The position numbers were made by a program, and so were the translations under genes. The notes under the pieces were generated by a model. It made no database searches. It was not told where the DNA came from and was given only the letters and a program-made list of their open reading frames with translations. 64,000 nucleotides of DNA from Caldicellulosiruptor owensensis OL (GTDB lineage Bacteria > Bacillota > Thermoanaerobacteria > Caldicellulosiruptorales > Caldicellulosiruptoraceae), in the NCBI RefSeq assembly GCF_000166335.1, contig NC_014657.1:1046501-1110500 (forward strand), in the 5' to 3' direction. Shown here piece after piece: positions 42,308 to 51,778 of the stretch. How positions within the stretch are numbered: the stretch's first letter is position 1; each line of letters begins with the position of its first letter.

Positions 42308-43924
42308 TTGGCAGAGTTTAAAAGGTTTTGCATTGAATTTGACTCTAATAGTGATGAGGTTTTAAATTTTGATGTAGTGATTATTGGAACAGGTGTTGCA
42401 GGGTTATACACTGCAGTCAATCTTGACAAAAGACTAAAAACTGCTCTTGTAACAAAAGAAACCATGCAGGTTAGCAATACCAATTTAGCCCAAGGCGGGA
42501 TTGCAGCGCCACTTAGCCATGATGACAGTCCTGACATACACTATATGGATACAATAAGAGCAGGCAGCGGTCTTTGTGATTCGCACATGGTAAGAATTTT
42601 GGTTGATGAGGCTATTGAAAATATAAATATTCTGCTTAAGATGAATATTCCGTTTGATTTAGATGACGAGGGTGAGATTGTTTTAGGTCAGGAAGGAGCA
42701 CACAGCCGACGAAGGATTATCCATGCAAGTGGAGATGCAACAGGAAGAATTGTGTCTGAGCATTTAGGACATGTAGTAAAGTCGTATAAAAACGTTACAA
42801 TATTTGAAAATGCTTTTCTGGTTGATATACTCACCGATGAGCAGAACACTGCCATAGGAGTTTTGCTAAAAATAAAGAATAAGAATGTCATTTTATTTGC
42901 AAACAACATTGTTCTGGCATCTGGTGGCTATGGATATTTGTACAAATACACAACAAACCCTGAGGTGACAACAGGCGATGGCTGTGCTGCAGCTGTAAGG
43001 TGTGGAGCAAAGGTTGTGGATATGGAACTTGTGCAGTTTCATCCCACAGTGCTTTATCATGAAAGAAATAAGAGCTTTTTAATATCCGAGGCAGTAAGAG
43101 GCGAAGGCGGTCTTCTTTACAATAGTTTTGGTGAAAGGTTTATGCCTAAGTATCATCCTCTTGCAGAGCTTGCACCAAGAGATATTGTTTCTCGTAGTAT
43201 ATACTTTGAGCTGCAAAGGACAGGTTCTGAAAACGTATTTCTCGACATTACTCATCTTGATGCTAACTTTATAAGAAAGAGATTTCCTAATATATATCAA
43301 AAATGTTTGGAACTTGGTATCGATATTACAAAACAGAGAATTCCTGTTGCACCTGCGCAGCATTATAGTATGGGCGGGGTGCTTTCTGACGAGTTTGGCA
43401 GAACCACTGTGGAAAACCTTTTTGTATGTGGTGAGGCAGCAGGGACACGTGTTCATGGAGCAAACAGGCTTGCATCAAATTCACTTTTAGAAGGTCTTGT
43501 TTTTGGAAGAAGAATAGCTCAATATATCAACAGCAGGTCACAAAAAAATGTGAAACATATAGCAATCTGCCATAGAAGCTTGAGTAAAAAGGATTTTGAT
43601 TTGAACGTAGCCACCGAGATTGAAGGTTTGAGAAGTAAAATGAGTGAGCATGCAGGGATTGTGCGAACAAAAGAAGGACTTGAAAAATTGATAGATTACA
43701 TTGTCTCAAGGTTAGAGATGTTAAATGCAATGAAGCTCGGCTTGCAAAAAGAGATAGAATATTACAATATGCTTATGATAGGATACATTCTGGCAAATGC
43801 TGCACTGATGAGAAAAGAGAGCAGAGGTTCTCATTACAGAAAGGATTTTCCTTATCAAGATGATGTTAACTGGAAGAAACATTTGGTATACTCAAATATG
43901 TGTGGATGGGAGGAAATTTTTTAG
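42308..43924 (+). CDS. nadB: L-aspartate oxidase NadB
   Basis: About 538 aa FAD enzyme that oxidises aspartate to iminoaspartate for NadA. The FAD motif VVIIGTGVAGLYTAV is near residue 20; NTNLAQGGIAAPLS, GAHSRRRIIHASGDATG, QFHPTVLY and GEAAGTRVHGANRLASNSLLEGLVFG are characteristic. TTG at 42308 is chosen because GGGGATGG (42295-42302) is its ribosome site; the ATG at 42299 is an alternative. nadC follows directly. Confidence 0.95.
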   Translation: MAEFKRFCIEFDSNSDEVLNFDVVIIGTGVAGLYTAVNLDKRLKTALVTKETMQVSNTNLAQGGIAAPLSHDDSPDIHYMDTIRAGSGLCDSHMVRILVDEAIENINILLKMNIPFDLDDEGEIVLGQEGAHSRRRIIHASGDATGRIVSEHLGHVVKSYKNVTIFENAFLVDILTDEQNTAIGVLLKIKNKNVILFANNIVLASGGYGYLYKYTTNPEVTTGDGCAAAVRCGAKVVDMELVQFHPTVLYHERNKSFLISEAVRGEGGLLYNSFGERFMPKYHPLAELAPRDIVSRSIYFELQRTGSENVFLDITHLDANFIRKRFPNIYQKCLELGIDITKQRIPVAPAQHYSMGGVLSDEFGRTTVENLFVCGEAAGTRVHGANRLASNSLLEGLVFGRRIAQYINSRSQKNVKHIAICHRSLSKKDFDLNVATEIEGLRSKMSEHAGIVRTKEGLEKLIDYIVSRLEMLNAMKLGLQKEIEYYNMLMIGYILANAALMRKESRGSHYRKDFPYQDDVNWKKHLVYSNMCGWEEIF

Positions 43925-44761
43925 ATGCTGAATTTTTTAGTTATTGATAAAATTATAAAAGATGCACTGGTAGAGGATATGCCATATGGGGATATTACTA
44001 CAGACTTATTAATTCCACAAGAGAGTACGTCGATTGCTGTTTTATTGGCTAAAGAGAATGGAATTTTATGTGGGATAGATGTGGCAAAGAGGGTATTTGA
44101 GATACTAGATGGCAACATAAAATTTGAAAAGTTAAAAGCTGATGGAGAATTTATAAACAAGGGTGATGTTTTGGCTAAAATAGATGGTAGCACCCGGGCA
44201 ATCTTGAAGGGCGAAAGGCTTGCTTTAAATTTGTTGCAAAGGATGAGCGGGATTGCAACATTTACAAATATGCTTGCGCAAAAGATAAAAGGATACAAAG
44301 CAACTGTAACTGACACGAGAAAGACCATTCCGCTTTTGAGAATGCTCGATAAATATGCCGTTTTTGTTGGTGGTGGCAAAAATCACAGGTATTCCTTGTC
44401 TGATGCGGTACTAATTAAGGATAATCACATAAAGGCTGTTGGTAGTATAACAGAAGCTGTTAAGAGGGCCAAGGAAAATATTCCACATACTATGAAGGTT
44501 GAAGTAGAAGTGCGTAATATGCAGGAGTTTGAAGAAGCACTTTCGGCTGGAGCAGATATAATTATGCTTGATCATTTCACAGTTGATGAGATGAGAAAGG
44601 CTATTGAAAAAGCTGAAGGAAGAGTTTTGATAGAAGCATCAGGAAATGTAAATGTTGATAACATAGAGGAGATTGCAAAAACAGGTGTTGACATTATTTC
44701 TGTTGGGAGCATTACGCATTCAGTAAAAAGCCTTGATATTAGCCTTGATTTTGTAGATTAA
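43925..44761 (+). CDS. nadC: Nicotinate-nucleotide pyrophosphorylase (carboxylating) NadC
   Basis: 278 aa. Converts quinolinate and PRPP to nicotinate mononucleotide. Family motifs: EDMPYGDITTD at the N-terminus, RMSGIATFT, DTRKTIPLLRMLDKYAVFVGGGKNHRYSLSDAVLIKDNH and IMLDHFT. The ATG follows the nadB stop directly, so translation is coupled. Together with nadA and nadB it makes the full aspartate route of NAD synthesis. Confidence 0.97.
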   Translation: MLNFLVIDKIIKDALVEDMPYGDITTDLLIPQESTSIAVLLAKENGILCGIDVAKRVFEILDGNIKFEKLKADGEFINKGDVLAKIDGSTRAILKGERLALNLLQRMSGIATFTNMLAQKIKGYKATVTDTRKTIPLLRMLDKYAVFVGGGKNHRYSLSDAVLIKDNHIKAVGSITEAVKRAKENIPHTMKVEVEVRNMQEFEEALSAGADIIMLDHFTVDEMRKAIEKAEGRVLIEASGNVNVDNIEEIAKTGVDIISVGSITHSVKSLDISLDFVD

Positions 44762-44784
44762 AATTTTTTGGGGGGCAAACTCTT

Positions 44785-46716
44785 ATGAAAAAAAAGACCT
44801 TTTGTCCTCTTGACTGTTTTGACAGTTGTGCGATTGTTGCTCAGGTTGAAGATGGGAAAGCAGTAAAGCTTTATGGTGATAAAGACCACCCTATCACTAA
44901 TGGTTTTTTATGCCCGAAAGGTTATAGATTGCTTGAGAAGGTTTATTCAAAAGAGAGGGTAACCAATCCTCTTTTGAGGGTCAAGAATGAATTTCACCAA
45001 ATTTCCTGGAATCAAGCTCTTGACATGATTGCAGAGCAAATAAAAGAGATTTTAAAAAAATACAACTCAAGTGCCATTTTATACTATAGTGGAGATGGGT
45101 ATGAAGGGTATTTGAGAAATATTGAAAGATTGTTTTTTGATTATTTGGGTGGTGCGACATACTCTGAAGGGAGTTTGTGCTGGGGAGCAGGTCTTCTTGC
45201 CCAGAAAATAGATTTTGGAAATTCACTTTGTCATTCACCGTTTGATATTTTTAATTCTAACTGGATTGTTCTTTGGGGAAGAAATGCTCTGTGGACAAAT
45301 CTTCACCTTTTTTATTTTGTCCACATGGCCAAAAAACAAGGGAAAAAAGTAGCAGTTATTGATATTTACCCTACCGAAACATTCAAGGTAGCTGATATTG
45401 GGCTGATTATAAATCCTGGGTCTGACTCTTACCTTGCCTATGGAGCAATAAAGTATATATTAGAAAATGGAAAGGAAGACAGAGAATTTATTGAAAAGTA
45501 TACTGTTGGATTTGAAAAGGTAAAGGAGATTGCAAGTAGATTAACATATGAAGAGATAGAGAAAAAGTGCGGTGTGAATAAAAAAGATATAGAAAACATT
45601 GCAAATATTTGTATTCAAAGACCTGTGTCAACTTTTATTGGCTATGGTCCGCAAAGATATACAAATGGAGTAAATACAATAAGAACAATTGACTATCTTG
45701 TTGCAATCTCAGGTAATGTTGGCATAAAAGGTGGAGGTTCAAACTTTGCTCACAGGTTCACTAAAAATATAGCTTCCATTTTCAAAGACGATACCAGAGC
45801 TGTAAATAAGCGCTTTTATAACAGAGCAAAACTTGGTGAATATCTAAAAGATCAGCAAAATCCGCCGATTGAGATGGTTTATATATCTGCCGGAAATCCT
45901 GTTTCACAGTGTCCTGACTCAGATTTAGTTTTCAGAGAACTTCAAAAAAGGTTTGTAGTGGTTGTTGACATGTTTTTGACAGCAACAACGCAAGCAGCAA
46001 CCATTATACTTCCTGCTGCAAGTTTTCTTGAGAAAGAGGATGTGTTTGTGCCGAATATGTGGCATGATTATATTGGGGTTTCTGAGAAGGTTATTGAAAA
46101 AGTAGGTGAGTCAAAATCAGAGGTTGAGATAATAAACGAGCTTGCAAAAAGGCTTGATTTAGATTTTCCTATAAAATCAGAAAAAGAATGGGTAGAATGT
46201 GTAAAGGCTCATTTTGAGAAAGCTTTAAACATTAAATTTGAGAAGCATTTTGTGCGTGCAACCAAAATGGATGTTCCGTGGGAAGATAAAGTATTTGCAA
46301 CAAAGAGCAAAAAATTTGAATTTGAAGACGAAAAGATGGGTGTAGCTGTGCCATCTACAGATGAAGAAAGAGCGTTAAAAAACCAGCTCAGACTTGTGAC
46401 CGTTCATTCTCAAAAAACATTGCATTCTCAGGAGTTTTTTGAAAGAAGACCAATTGCTATTTTTAATATTGAGGATGCAAAAAGACTTGGAATTGGAAAT
46501 GGCGATAAAGTGCTTCTTTACAATGGCTGTGGAGGTTTTGTTGTTGAGGCAGTGCTGAGGCAGGATGTAAAAAGAGGGTATATAATAGTTGAAGAAGGCT
46601 ATCAAGACCAGAATATTGAGACAATAAACTCTTGCATCTTTTCCAAAACGGCAGAGATGGACAGTCAAGCAGCATTTAATTCAAATTTTGTATTTGTGAA
46701 AAAGGTGGCAACATGA
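44785..46716 (+). CDS. Molybdopterin oxidoreductase, catalytic subunit
   Basis: 643 aa of the DMSO-reductase/formate dehydrogenase superfamily. It has an N-terminal 4Fe-4S motif CPLDCFDSC...CPKG, followed by the bis-MGD binding domains (LYYSGDGYEG, GRNALWTNLH, GYGPQRYTNG, ISAGNPVSQCPD, DMFLTATTQAATIILPAAS). The Mo ligand is probably the Cys in GSLCWGAG; there is no in-frame TGA, so it is not a selenoprotein. No partner electron-transfer subunit is next to it. It overlaps mobA by four bases (ATGA), a cofactor-assembly link. Substrate unknown. Confidence 0.92.
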   Translation: MKKKTFCPLDCFDSCAIVAQVEDGKAVKLYGDKDHPITNGFLCPKGYRLLEKVYSKERVTNPLLRVKNEFHQISWNQALDMIAEQIKEILKKYNSSAILYYSGDGYEGYLRNIERLFFDYLGGATYSEGSLCWGAGLLAQKIDFGNSLCHSPFDIFNSNWIVLWGRNALWTNLHLFYFVHMAKKQGKKVAVIDIYPTETFKVADIGLIINPGSDSYLAYGAIKYILENGKEDREFIEKYTVGFEKVKEIASRLTYEEIEKKCGVNKKDIENIANICIQRPVSTFIGYGPQRYTNGVNTIRTIDYLVAISGNVGIKGGGSNFAHRFTKNIASIFKDDTRAVNKRFYNRAKLGEYLKDQQNPPIEMVYISAGNPVSQCPDSDLVFRELQKRFVVVVDMFLTATTQAATIILPAASFLEKEDVFVPNMWHDYIGVSEKVIEKVGESKSEVEIINELAKRLDLDFPIKSEKEWVECVKAHFEKALNIKFEKHFVRATKMDVPWEDKVFATKSKKFEFEDEKMGVAVPSTDEERALKNQLRLVTVHSQKTLHSQEFFERRPIAIFNIEDAKRLGIGNGDKVLLYNGCGGFVVEAVLRQDVKRGYIIVEEGYQDQNIETINSCIFSKTAEMDSQAAFNSNFVFVKKVAT

Positions 46717-47309
46717 AAAATCTATTTATTTTGGCGGGTGGAAAGTCAAAAAGGCTCGGGTTTGACAAATTAAATCTTAAGATTGGTAACCAAAGGGTTG
46801 TACAAATAATAGACAGGAGTATAGGGAGCCTTTTTGACAAAAAGTTTATTGTGGTAAAAAACGGGTATGTAGAGTTTGAAGGTTTTGAAGTAATAAAAGA
46901 TAGAATTGAAATAGATGCACCGGTTGCAGGGGTCTTAACAAGTTTGATGGTAAGCAGAACAAACAAGAATTTTATAATAGCATGCGATATGCCGTTTGCC
47001 AAAAAAGAACTTGTAGAGTACATGCTTGGGTTTGATGGGTACGATGCAATTGTTCCTTATTACAATGGCTATTTTGAGCCTCTTTTTTGTGTATACAGCA
47101 AAGCATTTTTGGAAAAAGCATTGGATTTTATAAACAAGGGTATATTTTCTCTTTCTGCTATCTTACAAAGCTCGAATATAAAGAAGATTGAACTTAACGA
47201 AATATTGAGATTTGACCCTTATCTTGAAAGCTTTAAAAATATAAATACTCAATCTGATTTGGAGGCGGCAAATGAAAGATTTAGAAGAGCTCTTTCAAAC
47301 CAGGTTTGA
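46713..47309 (+). CDS. mobA: Molybdenum cofactor guanylyltransferase MobA
   Basis: 198 aa, ending shortly after LEAANERFRRALSN. Attaches GMP to Mo-molybdopterin to give the bis-MGD cofactor. ILAGGKSKRLGFDK and CDMPFA (binding of GTP and metal) are typical, as is the length. Its ATG overlaps the oxidoreductase stop by four bases, and its end overlaps the Nudix gene by 38 bases. The coupling with the molybdoenzyme supports the function. Confidence 0.92.
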   Translation: MKNLFILAGGKSKRLGFDKLNLKIGNQRVVQIIDRSIGSLFDKKFIVVKNGYVEFEGFEVIKDRIEIDAPVAGVLTSLMVSRTNKNFIIACDMPFAKKELVEYMLGFDGYDAIVPYYNGYFEPLFCVYSKAFLEKALDFINKGIFSLSAILQSSNIKKIELNEILRFDPYLESFKNINTQSDLEAANERFRRALSNQV

Positions 47310-47868
47310 TTTAGAAAGAATACCAATTACTTCAGATTTAATTGTTAAAGAAGTTACTGTAACAATAGAAGATAGAGAGTTCTTTGAATATGTTAAAAGC
47401 AAAATAAATGTTGATAGAATAGGTGAAGTGGTGTTTGCAATAAAAGATGGAGAAGAAGTGCTTGTTGTAAGGCAAAAAGAATATCCTGATAAAGTTTACA
47501 GGATACCTTCTGGTGGTATCGGTCTTAACGAGAATGTGGATGAGGCTTTAAAAAGAGAAGTAAAAGAAGAGCTTGCGCTGAATATTAAAGCTTTTTTGCT
47601 GATTGGAGCGATAAAGTATAATCTTGTCTGGTTGCAAGAACATTTTGATTTTTATTCGTTTGTATTTTTAATTGAAAAGTATGAAAAGGATAATCTTGCA
47701 AAAACTGATGGTGAGATTTCAGAGGCAATAAAAGTCTCTTTGGATGAATTAAAAAATCTTTGTGATATCTTGAAAGAACAAAAAGGTTTTTGGGGTGATT
47801 GGGGCAAGTTTAGGTTCTATTCTACTTATCTTGTATATGAGTACCTTATACGAAAGAAAATAAACTAA
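47272..47868 (+). CDS. Nudix hydrolase
   Basis: 198 aa. The Nudix box is GGIGLNENVDEALKREVKEELAL (Gx5Ex7REVKEEL) in the middle of the protein. A longer N-terminal part precedes it. Nudix enzymes hydrolyse nucleoside diphosphates linked to other groups; the substrate here cannot be assigned. The start lies inside mobA, 38 bases before its stop, with GGAGGCGG at 47261-47268 as ribosome site. Confidence 0.9.
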   Translation: MKDLEELFQTRFDLERIPITSDLIVKEVTVTIEDREFFEYVKSKINVDRIGEVVFAIKDGEEVLVVRQKEYPDKVYRIPSGGIGLNENVDEALKREVKEELALNIKAFLLIGAIKYNLVWLQEHFDFYSFVFLIEKYEKDNLAKTDGEISEAIKVSLDELKNLCDILKEQKGFWGDWGKFRFYSTYLVYEYLIRKKIN

Positions 47869-47889
47869 AAAAGAGGTGTTGTTTAGAGT

Positions 47890-49059
47890 ATGGCGAAAGT
47901 GTTTTTGGCAAAAGGAAAAGGACTGAGAGTGGAAAGTGGTCATCCATGGGTTTTCAGGCATGAGGTGCAGAAGATAGATGGGGAGTTCGAGGATGGTCAG
48001 ATTGTTGATGTGTTGAACTTTAAAGGAAAGTTTGTGGGAAAGGGATTTATAAATTCCAAGTCTCAAATACTTGTAAGACTTCTTACACGAAAAAATGAGG
48101 AGATTAATATTGACTTTTTTAGAAAAAGAATTCAAGATGCCTGGGATTACAGAAAAAGTATAGGCTATACACAAAATTGCCGGCTCATATTTGCTGAGGC
48201 TGATTTCTTACCAGGACTTATTGTTGACAAATTTGGCGATGTTCTTGTGCTACAGACATTGTCAAAAGGTGTTGACAGATATAAAAATAAGCTGGTAGAA
48301 ATATTAGTTGAGGTTGTCAATCCTAAAGCTATATATGAAAGAAATGATGCAAGGGTGAGAGAAATTGAAGGACTGGATTTGAGAAAAGGATTTTTATATG
48401 GCAGCTCGCCTGTGGAAGTTGAGATAGAGGAAAATGGTATTAAGATGATAGTGGATATAGAAAATGGACAAAAAACAGGATATTTTTTGGACCAGAAAGA
48501 GAACAGGGTTGCAATAAGGAACTTTGTAAAGGATAAAGTGGTTTTGGACTGTTTTTGTCACACAGGAGGATTTACAATAAACGCAGCCAAGTTCGGTGCG
48601 TCAAAGGTCATAGGTGTTGATATCTCAGATACGGCTATTGAACAGGCAGTAAAAAATGCTAAGTTAAACGGGGTTGAATCAAAATGTGAATTTGTGGTTG
48701 CAAATGTTTTTGATTATCTGAATGAACTTGACGACAAGAAAGAAAAATACGATATGATAATACTTGACCTTCCTGCATTTGCAAAAAGTATACACACTTT
48801 GGAAAATGCAAAAAGAGGATATAAAGAAATAAACTTGCGAGCTATGAAGATACTCAAAAAAGGTGGAATTCTTGTAACCTGTTCATGTTCACATTATATG
48901 AAACCAGACCTGTTTTTTGAGGTTATTAAAGATGCTGCAAAAGATGCAAAAAAGACGTTAAGGCTTATTGAGTACAGAACACAGGCAAAAGACCATCCAT
49001 ATCTTATCAACTACGAAGAGTCTTTGTACCTCAAATGTTTTATTTTTCACGTTTTATAA
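47890..49059 (+). CDS. Class I SAM-dependent rRNA methyltransferase (RlmI-like)
   Basis: 389 aa. An N-terminal PUA domain (KGKGLRVESGHPWVFRHEV) precedes a Rossmann methyltransferase: VLDCFCHTGGFTINAAKFGASKVIGVDIS, IILDLPAFAKS, ILVTCSCSHYM. This is the RlmI layout (23S rRNA m5C1962). The start ATG at 47890 follows a GAGGTG (47873-47878). The next methyltransferase gene starts 27 bases after the stop. Confidence 0.92.
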   Translation: MAKVFLAKGKGLRVESGHPWVFRHEVQKIDGEFEDGQIVDVLNFKGKFVGKGFINSKSQILVRLLTRKNEEINIDFFRKRIQDAWDYRKSIGYTQNCRLIFAEADFLPGLIVDKFGDVLVLQTLSKGVDRYKNKLVEILVEVVNPKAIYERNDARVREIEGLDLRKGFLYGSSPVEVEIEENGIKMIVDIENGQKTGYFLDQKENRVAIRNFVKDKVVLDCFCHTGGFTINAAKFGASKVIGVDISDTAIEQAVKNAKLNGVESKCEFVVANVFDYLNELDDKKEKYDMIILDLPAFAKSIHTLENAKRGYKEINLRAMKILKKGGILVTCSCSHYMKPDLFFEVIKDAAKDAKKTLRLIEYRTQAKDHPYLINYEESLYLKCFIFHVL

Positions 49060-49085
49060 GATTTACAAGGAGGTCTAACTTCAAA

Positions 49086-50453
49086 TTGAACTTGCCAGAA
49101 GAATTCTTGTCAAAGATGAAAGAAATTTTGAAAGAAGAGTTTGAACAGTTTATAAAAATATACGAGTTTGATAGCTATAAAGGTTTTAGGGTTAACACTG
49201 CCAAAGTTTCGGTTGAAGAGTTTGTAGATAAAATGGGAATTGAATTTGAAAAAGTTCCATGGTGCAAAGATGGTTTTTATTACACCGAAGAGATAAGACT
49301 GAGTAAACACCCATACTATTTTGCTGGACTTGTGTATATCCAGGAACCATCTGCTATGTTTCCGGTTGAGGCTTTGGATGTAAAAGAAGGTGAAAAAGTT
49401 TTAGATTTGTGTGCTGCACCCGGTGGAAAGAGCATTCAGATAGCAGCAAGGCTTGGACAAAATGGCTTGCTTGTATCCAATGATGTAAAACCAACAAGAA
49501 TCAAGGCGCTTGTAAAGAATGTTGAAAATCTCGGGCTTACAAATGTTGTAGTTCTGAACAACAAGCCGAAAGAGATAGCTGAAAGCTATGGCGCATATTT
49601 TGACAAGATTTTAGTTGACGCACCTTGTTCTGGTGAGGGAATGTTTCGCAAAGACCCGACGACAGCAAAAAAATGGACTTCCAATCACCCTGAAAAGTAT
49701 GTTAATCTGCAGAGAAGTATCATGACAGAGGTGGATGAACTTTTAAAAGTAGGTGGCGAGATAGTATATTCTACCTGTACGTTTGAAGTAGAAGAGAATG
49801 AAGGAATTATTGACTGGTTCTTGAAAAAACATAAAAACTATGAAGTTGTTGAGATAAAAAAATATGAGGGTTTTTCGGATGGGATTGAGATAAATGGCAA
49901 TGAAAATTTGAAAAAAGCGGTGAGAATTTACCCACACAGGGTCAGAGGCGAGGGACATTTTATTTGCAAGCTAAAAAAGGTGAGAGAAAGCGGAGCTGAG
50001 TGGACTTTTCAGCCACAAAGATTTGAGGTGGACAGCGAGGATTTAAAAATTTTTGAAAAGTTTTGCAATAAATACTTAAACATAGACTTAAGTCACTTCA
50101 AGGATAGGCTGTTTTATAAAAAAGCAAGCAAACTATATTTGGGTTTTGATGGACCTTTTGATAAAATAACACCGCTTCGAAATGGTCTTTTATTAGGAGA
50201 AGTTTACAAAGGAAGATTTTATCCCTCTGCTCATTTGATTGCGAGTTTAAAGTACGAAAATCTCAAGGTTGCTATTAACTTTTCTCAAGATGATGAAAGG
50301 CTGTGGAGGTATTTAAAAGGCGAGACAATAGAGAATAAAGAAAATCTAAATGGATTTGTAGGAATATGTGTAGATGGTTTTACCCTTGGATGGGGTAAAG
50401 CAGAAGGACATATAATAAAAAACTATTTTCCAAAAGGATGGAGATTGGAATAA
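49086..50453 (+). CDS. NOL1/NOP2/Sun-family rRNA cytosine-C5 methyltransferase (RsmF-like)
   Basis: 455 aa. The catalytic Cys lies in YSTCTFEVEENEG and a second in DAPCSGEGMFRKDP; the SAM motif VLDLCAAPGGKSIQIAARL is intact. The C-terminal part (GFDGPFDKITPLRNGLLLGE) resembles the RNA-binding end of RsmF. The TTG at 49086 is chosen because AAGGAGGT (49067-49074) is its ribosome site; the open frame continues upstream into the RlmI-like gene. The two rRNA methylases are probably co-expressed. Confidence 0.93.
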   Translation: MNLPEEFLSKMKEILKEEFEQFIKIYEFDSYKGFRVNTAKVSVEEFVDKMGIEFEKVPWCKDGFYYTEEIRLSKHPYYFAGLVYIQEPSAMFPVEALDVKEGEKVLDLCAAPGGKSIQIAARLGQNGLLVSNDVKPTRIKALVKNVENLGLTNVVVLNNKPKEIAESYGAYFDKILVDAPCSGEGMFRKDPTTAKKWTSNHPEKYVNLQRSIMTEVDELLKVGGEIVYSTCTFEVEENEGIIDWFLKKHKNYEVVEIKKYEGFSDGIEINGNENLKKAVRIYPHRVRGEGHFICKLKKVRESGAEWTFQPQRFEVDSEDLKIFEKFCNKYLNIDLSHFKDRLFYKKASKLYLGFDGPFDKITPLRNGLLLGEVYKGRFYPSAHLIASLKYENLKVAINFSQDDERLWRYLKGETIENKENLNGFVGICVDGFTLGWGKAEGHIIKNYFPKGWRLE

Positions 50454-50455
50454 AA

Positions 50456-51157
50456 ATGAGACTTGACAAGTTTCTGACCCACTGCGGTTTTGGTTCACGG
50501 ACTCAAGTTAAAAAACTAATAAGAGAAGGAATTGTGACTGTAAATGGAAAACAAATAGTAGAAGTTGATTTTAAGATTAATCCCGAAGAAGATGTAGTAG
50601 AAGTCGATGGCAGGATTGTAAAGTTCAGTAGATGGATTTATATCATGATGAACAAACCGAAAGGTTATGTGTGTTCAAATGAGGACCCGATGTCACTTAC
50701 AGTGTTCTCTCTCATTTCTGATGATTTAAAGCATCGAGATTTGCATACAGTTGGAAGGCTTGACAAAGATGCAGAAGGTCTTTTGATAATTACAGATGAT
50801 GGTGAATATACGCACAGAGTTATCTCACCCAAAAAAAGAATTGAAAAAGAGTATTTAGTGAGGCTTGAAAAAGAAGTGGATGAGGAAAGATTAAAAGAGT
50901 TTGAAAATGGTATTATTTTAGATGATGGTTATAAGACACTTCCTGCAAAATATACTATTATTGATAGTACCACAGTCAAATTGTGTATATATGAAGGTAA
51001 ATATCATCAGGTTAAAAGAATGTTCGAAGCAATTGGAAATAAGGTGGTGGACTTAAAACGCCGGAGAATAGGAGGTCTTAATTTAGACGAAAGTTTAAAA
51101 CCAGGTGAATACAGATTGATGAAAGAAGAAGAGGCTTATTTGGTGTTTGGTAAGTAA
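50456..51157 (+). CDS. RsuA-family pseudouridine synthase
   Basis: 233 aa, with an N-terminal S4 RNA-binding domain (MRLDKFLTHCGFGSRTQVKKLIREGIVTVNGK) and the catalytic segment HTVGRLDKDAEGLLIITDDGEYTH, whose Asp is the nucleophile. Modifies uridine in rRNA; RsuA and RluB/RluF cannot be separated here. The ATG at 50456 lies two bases after the methylase stop, following GGAG at 50440-50443. Third RNA-modification gene in a row. Confidence 0.93.
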   Translation: MRLDKFLTHCGFGSRTQVKKLIREGIVTVNGKQIVEVDFKINPEEDVVEVDGRIVKFSRWIYIMMNKPKGYVCSNEDPMSLTVFSLISDDLKHRDLHTVGRLDKDAEGLLIITDDGEYTHRVISPKKRIEKEYLVRLEKEVDEERLKEFENGIILDDGYKTLPAKYTIIDSTTVKLCIYEGKYHQVKRMFEAIGNKVVDLKRRRIGGLNLDESLKPGEYRLMKEEEAYLVFGK

Positions 51158-51181
51158 AAAGAGAGGAGAGGTAATTGAAAG

Positions 51182-51766
51182 ATGAAACAGGTTGAGTTAA
51201 GAAATCTTGTTAAGGTTTCAATCTTTGGCGCTTTGGCATTTGTTGTAATGCTTATAGAGTTTCCTTTAGGAATTTTTCCGGACTTTTTAAAGCTTGATTT
51301 TAGTGACTGTGTAGCATTGATAGTGTCGTTTGCGCTTGGACCTGCTTGGGGTGCGGGTGTTGAATTTTTAAAAAATGTACTTCATCTGTTCATTACCAAA
51401 ACGGCTGGAATAGGCGAGTTTGCTAACTTTATGATTGGTGGCTTTTTTGTGTATATTGCAGGATACATATATGCCAAGAATAGAACCAAAAAAGGTGCTG
51501 CAGTAGCTCTTATTATTTCTACCATTGCATTTTCTATCTGGGCAGGCTTGCTAAACTATTTTGTGCTTCTTCCTCTTTATGAAAAGGCTTTGAGATTTCC
51601 AATCTCAGATATAGTAAAAATTGCTGCGAAGGTAAATGGTCTTGTGACAGATAAGTTTACATTAATTTTGTTTTCAATAATTCCATTTAATTTGGTAAAA
51701 GGTACAATTATTTCGGTGGTTACTTTTGTCCTTTATAAAAGGTTGTCGAAGATAGTAAAAAGATAG
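51182..51766 (+). CDS. ECF transporter S component, RibU-like (riboflavin)
   Basis: 194 aa with about six membrane helices. The N-terminal RNLVKVSIFGALAFVVMLIEFPLG, FLKLDFSDCVALIVSFALGPAWGAGVEFLKNVLHLF segments match RibU and its relatives. Riboflavin is the usual substrate, but no FMN riboswitch precedes the gene, and the shared ATPase and EcfT genes are not in the window. Ribosome site GAGGAG (51163-51168). Confidence 0.82.
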   Translation: MKQVELRNLVKVSIFGALAFVVMLIEFPLGIFPDFLKLDFSDCVALIVSFALGPAWGAGVEFLKNVLHLFITKTAGIGEFANFMIGGFFVYIAGYIYAKNRTKKGAAVALIISTIAFSIWAGLLNYFVLLPLYEKALRFPISDIVKIAAKVNGLVTDKFTLILFSIIPFNLVKGTIISVVTFVLYKRLSKIVKR

Positions 51767-51778
51767 GAGATGAAGATT

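Noticed and set aside
44785-46716. Selenocysteine codon in the molybdopterin oxidoreductase
   Set aside because: The frame has no internal TGA and a Cys is present at the likely metal-ligand site.
51158-51181. FMN riboswitch before the RibU-like gene
   Set aside because: The gap is only 24 bases; there is no room for a riboswitch.
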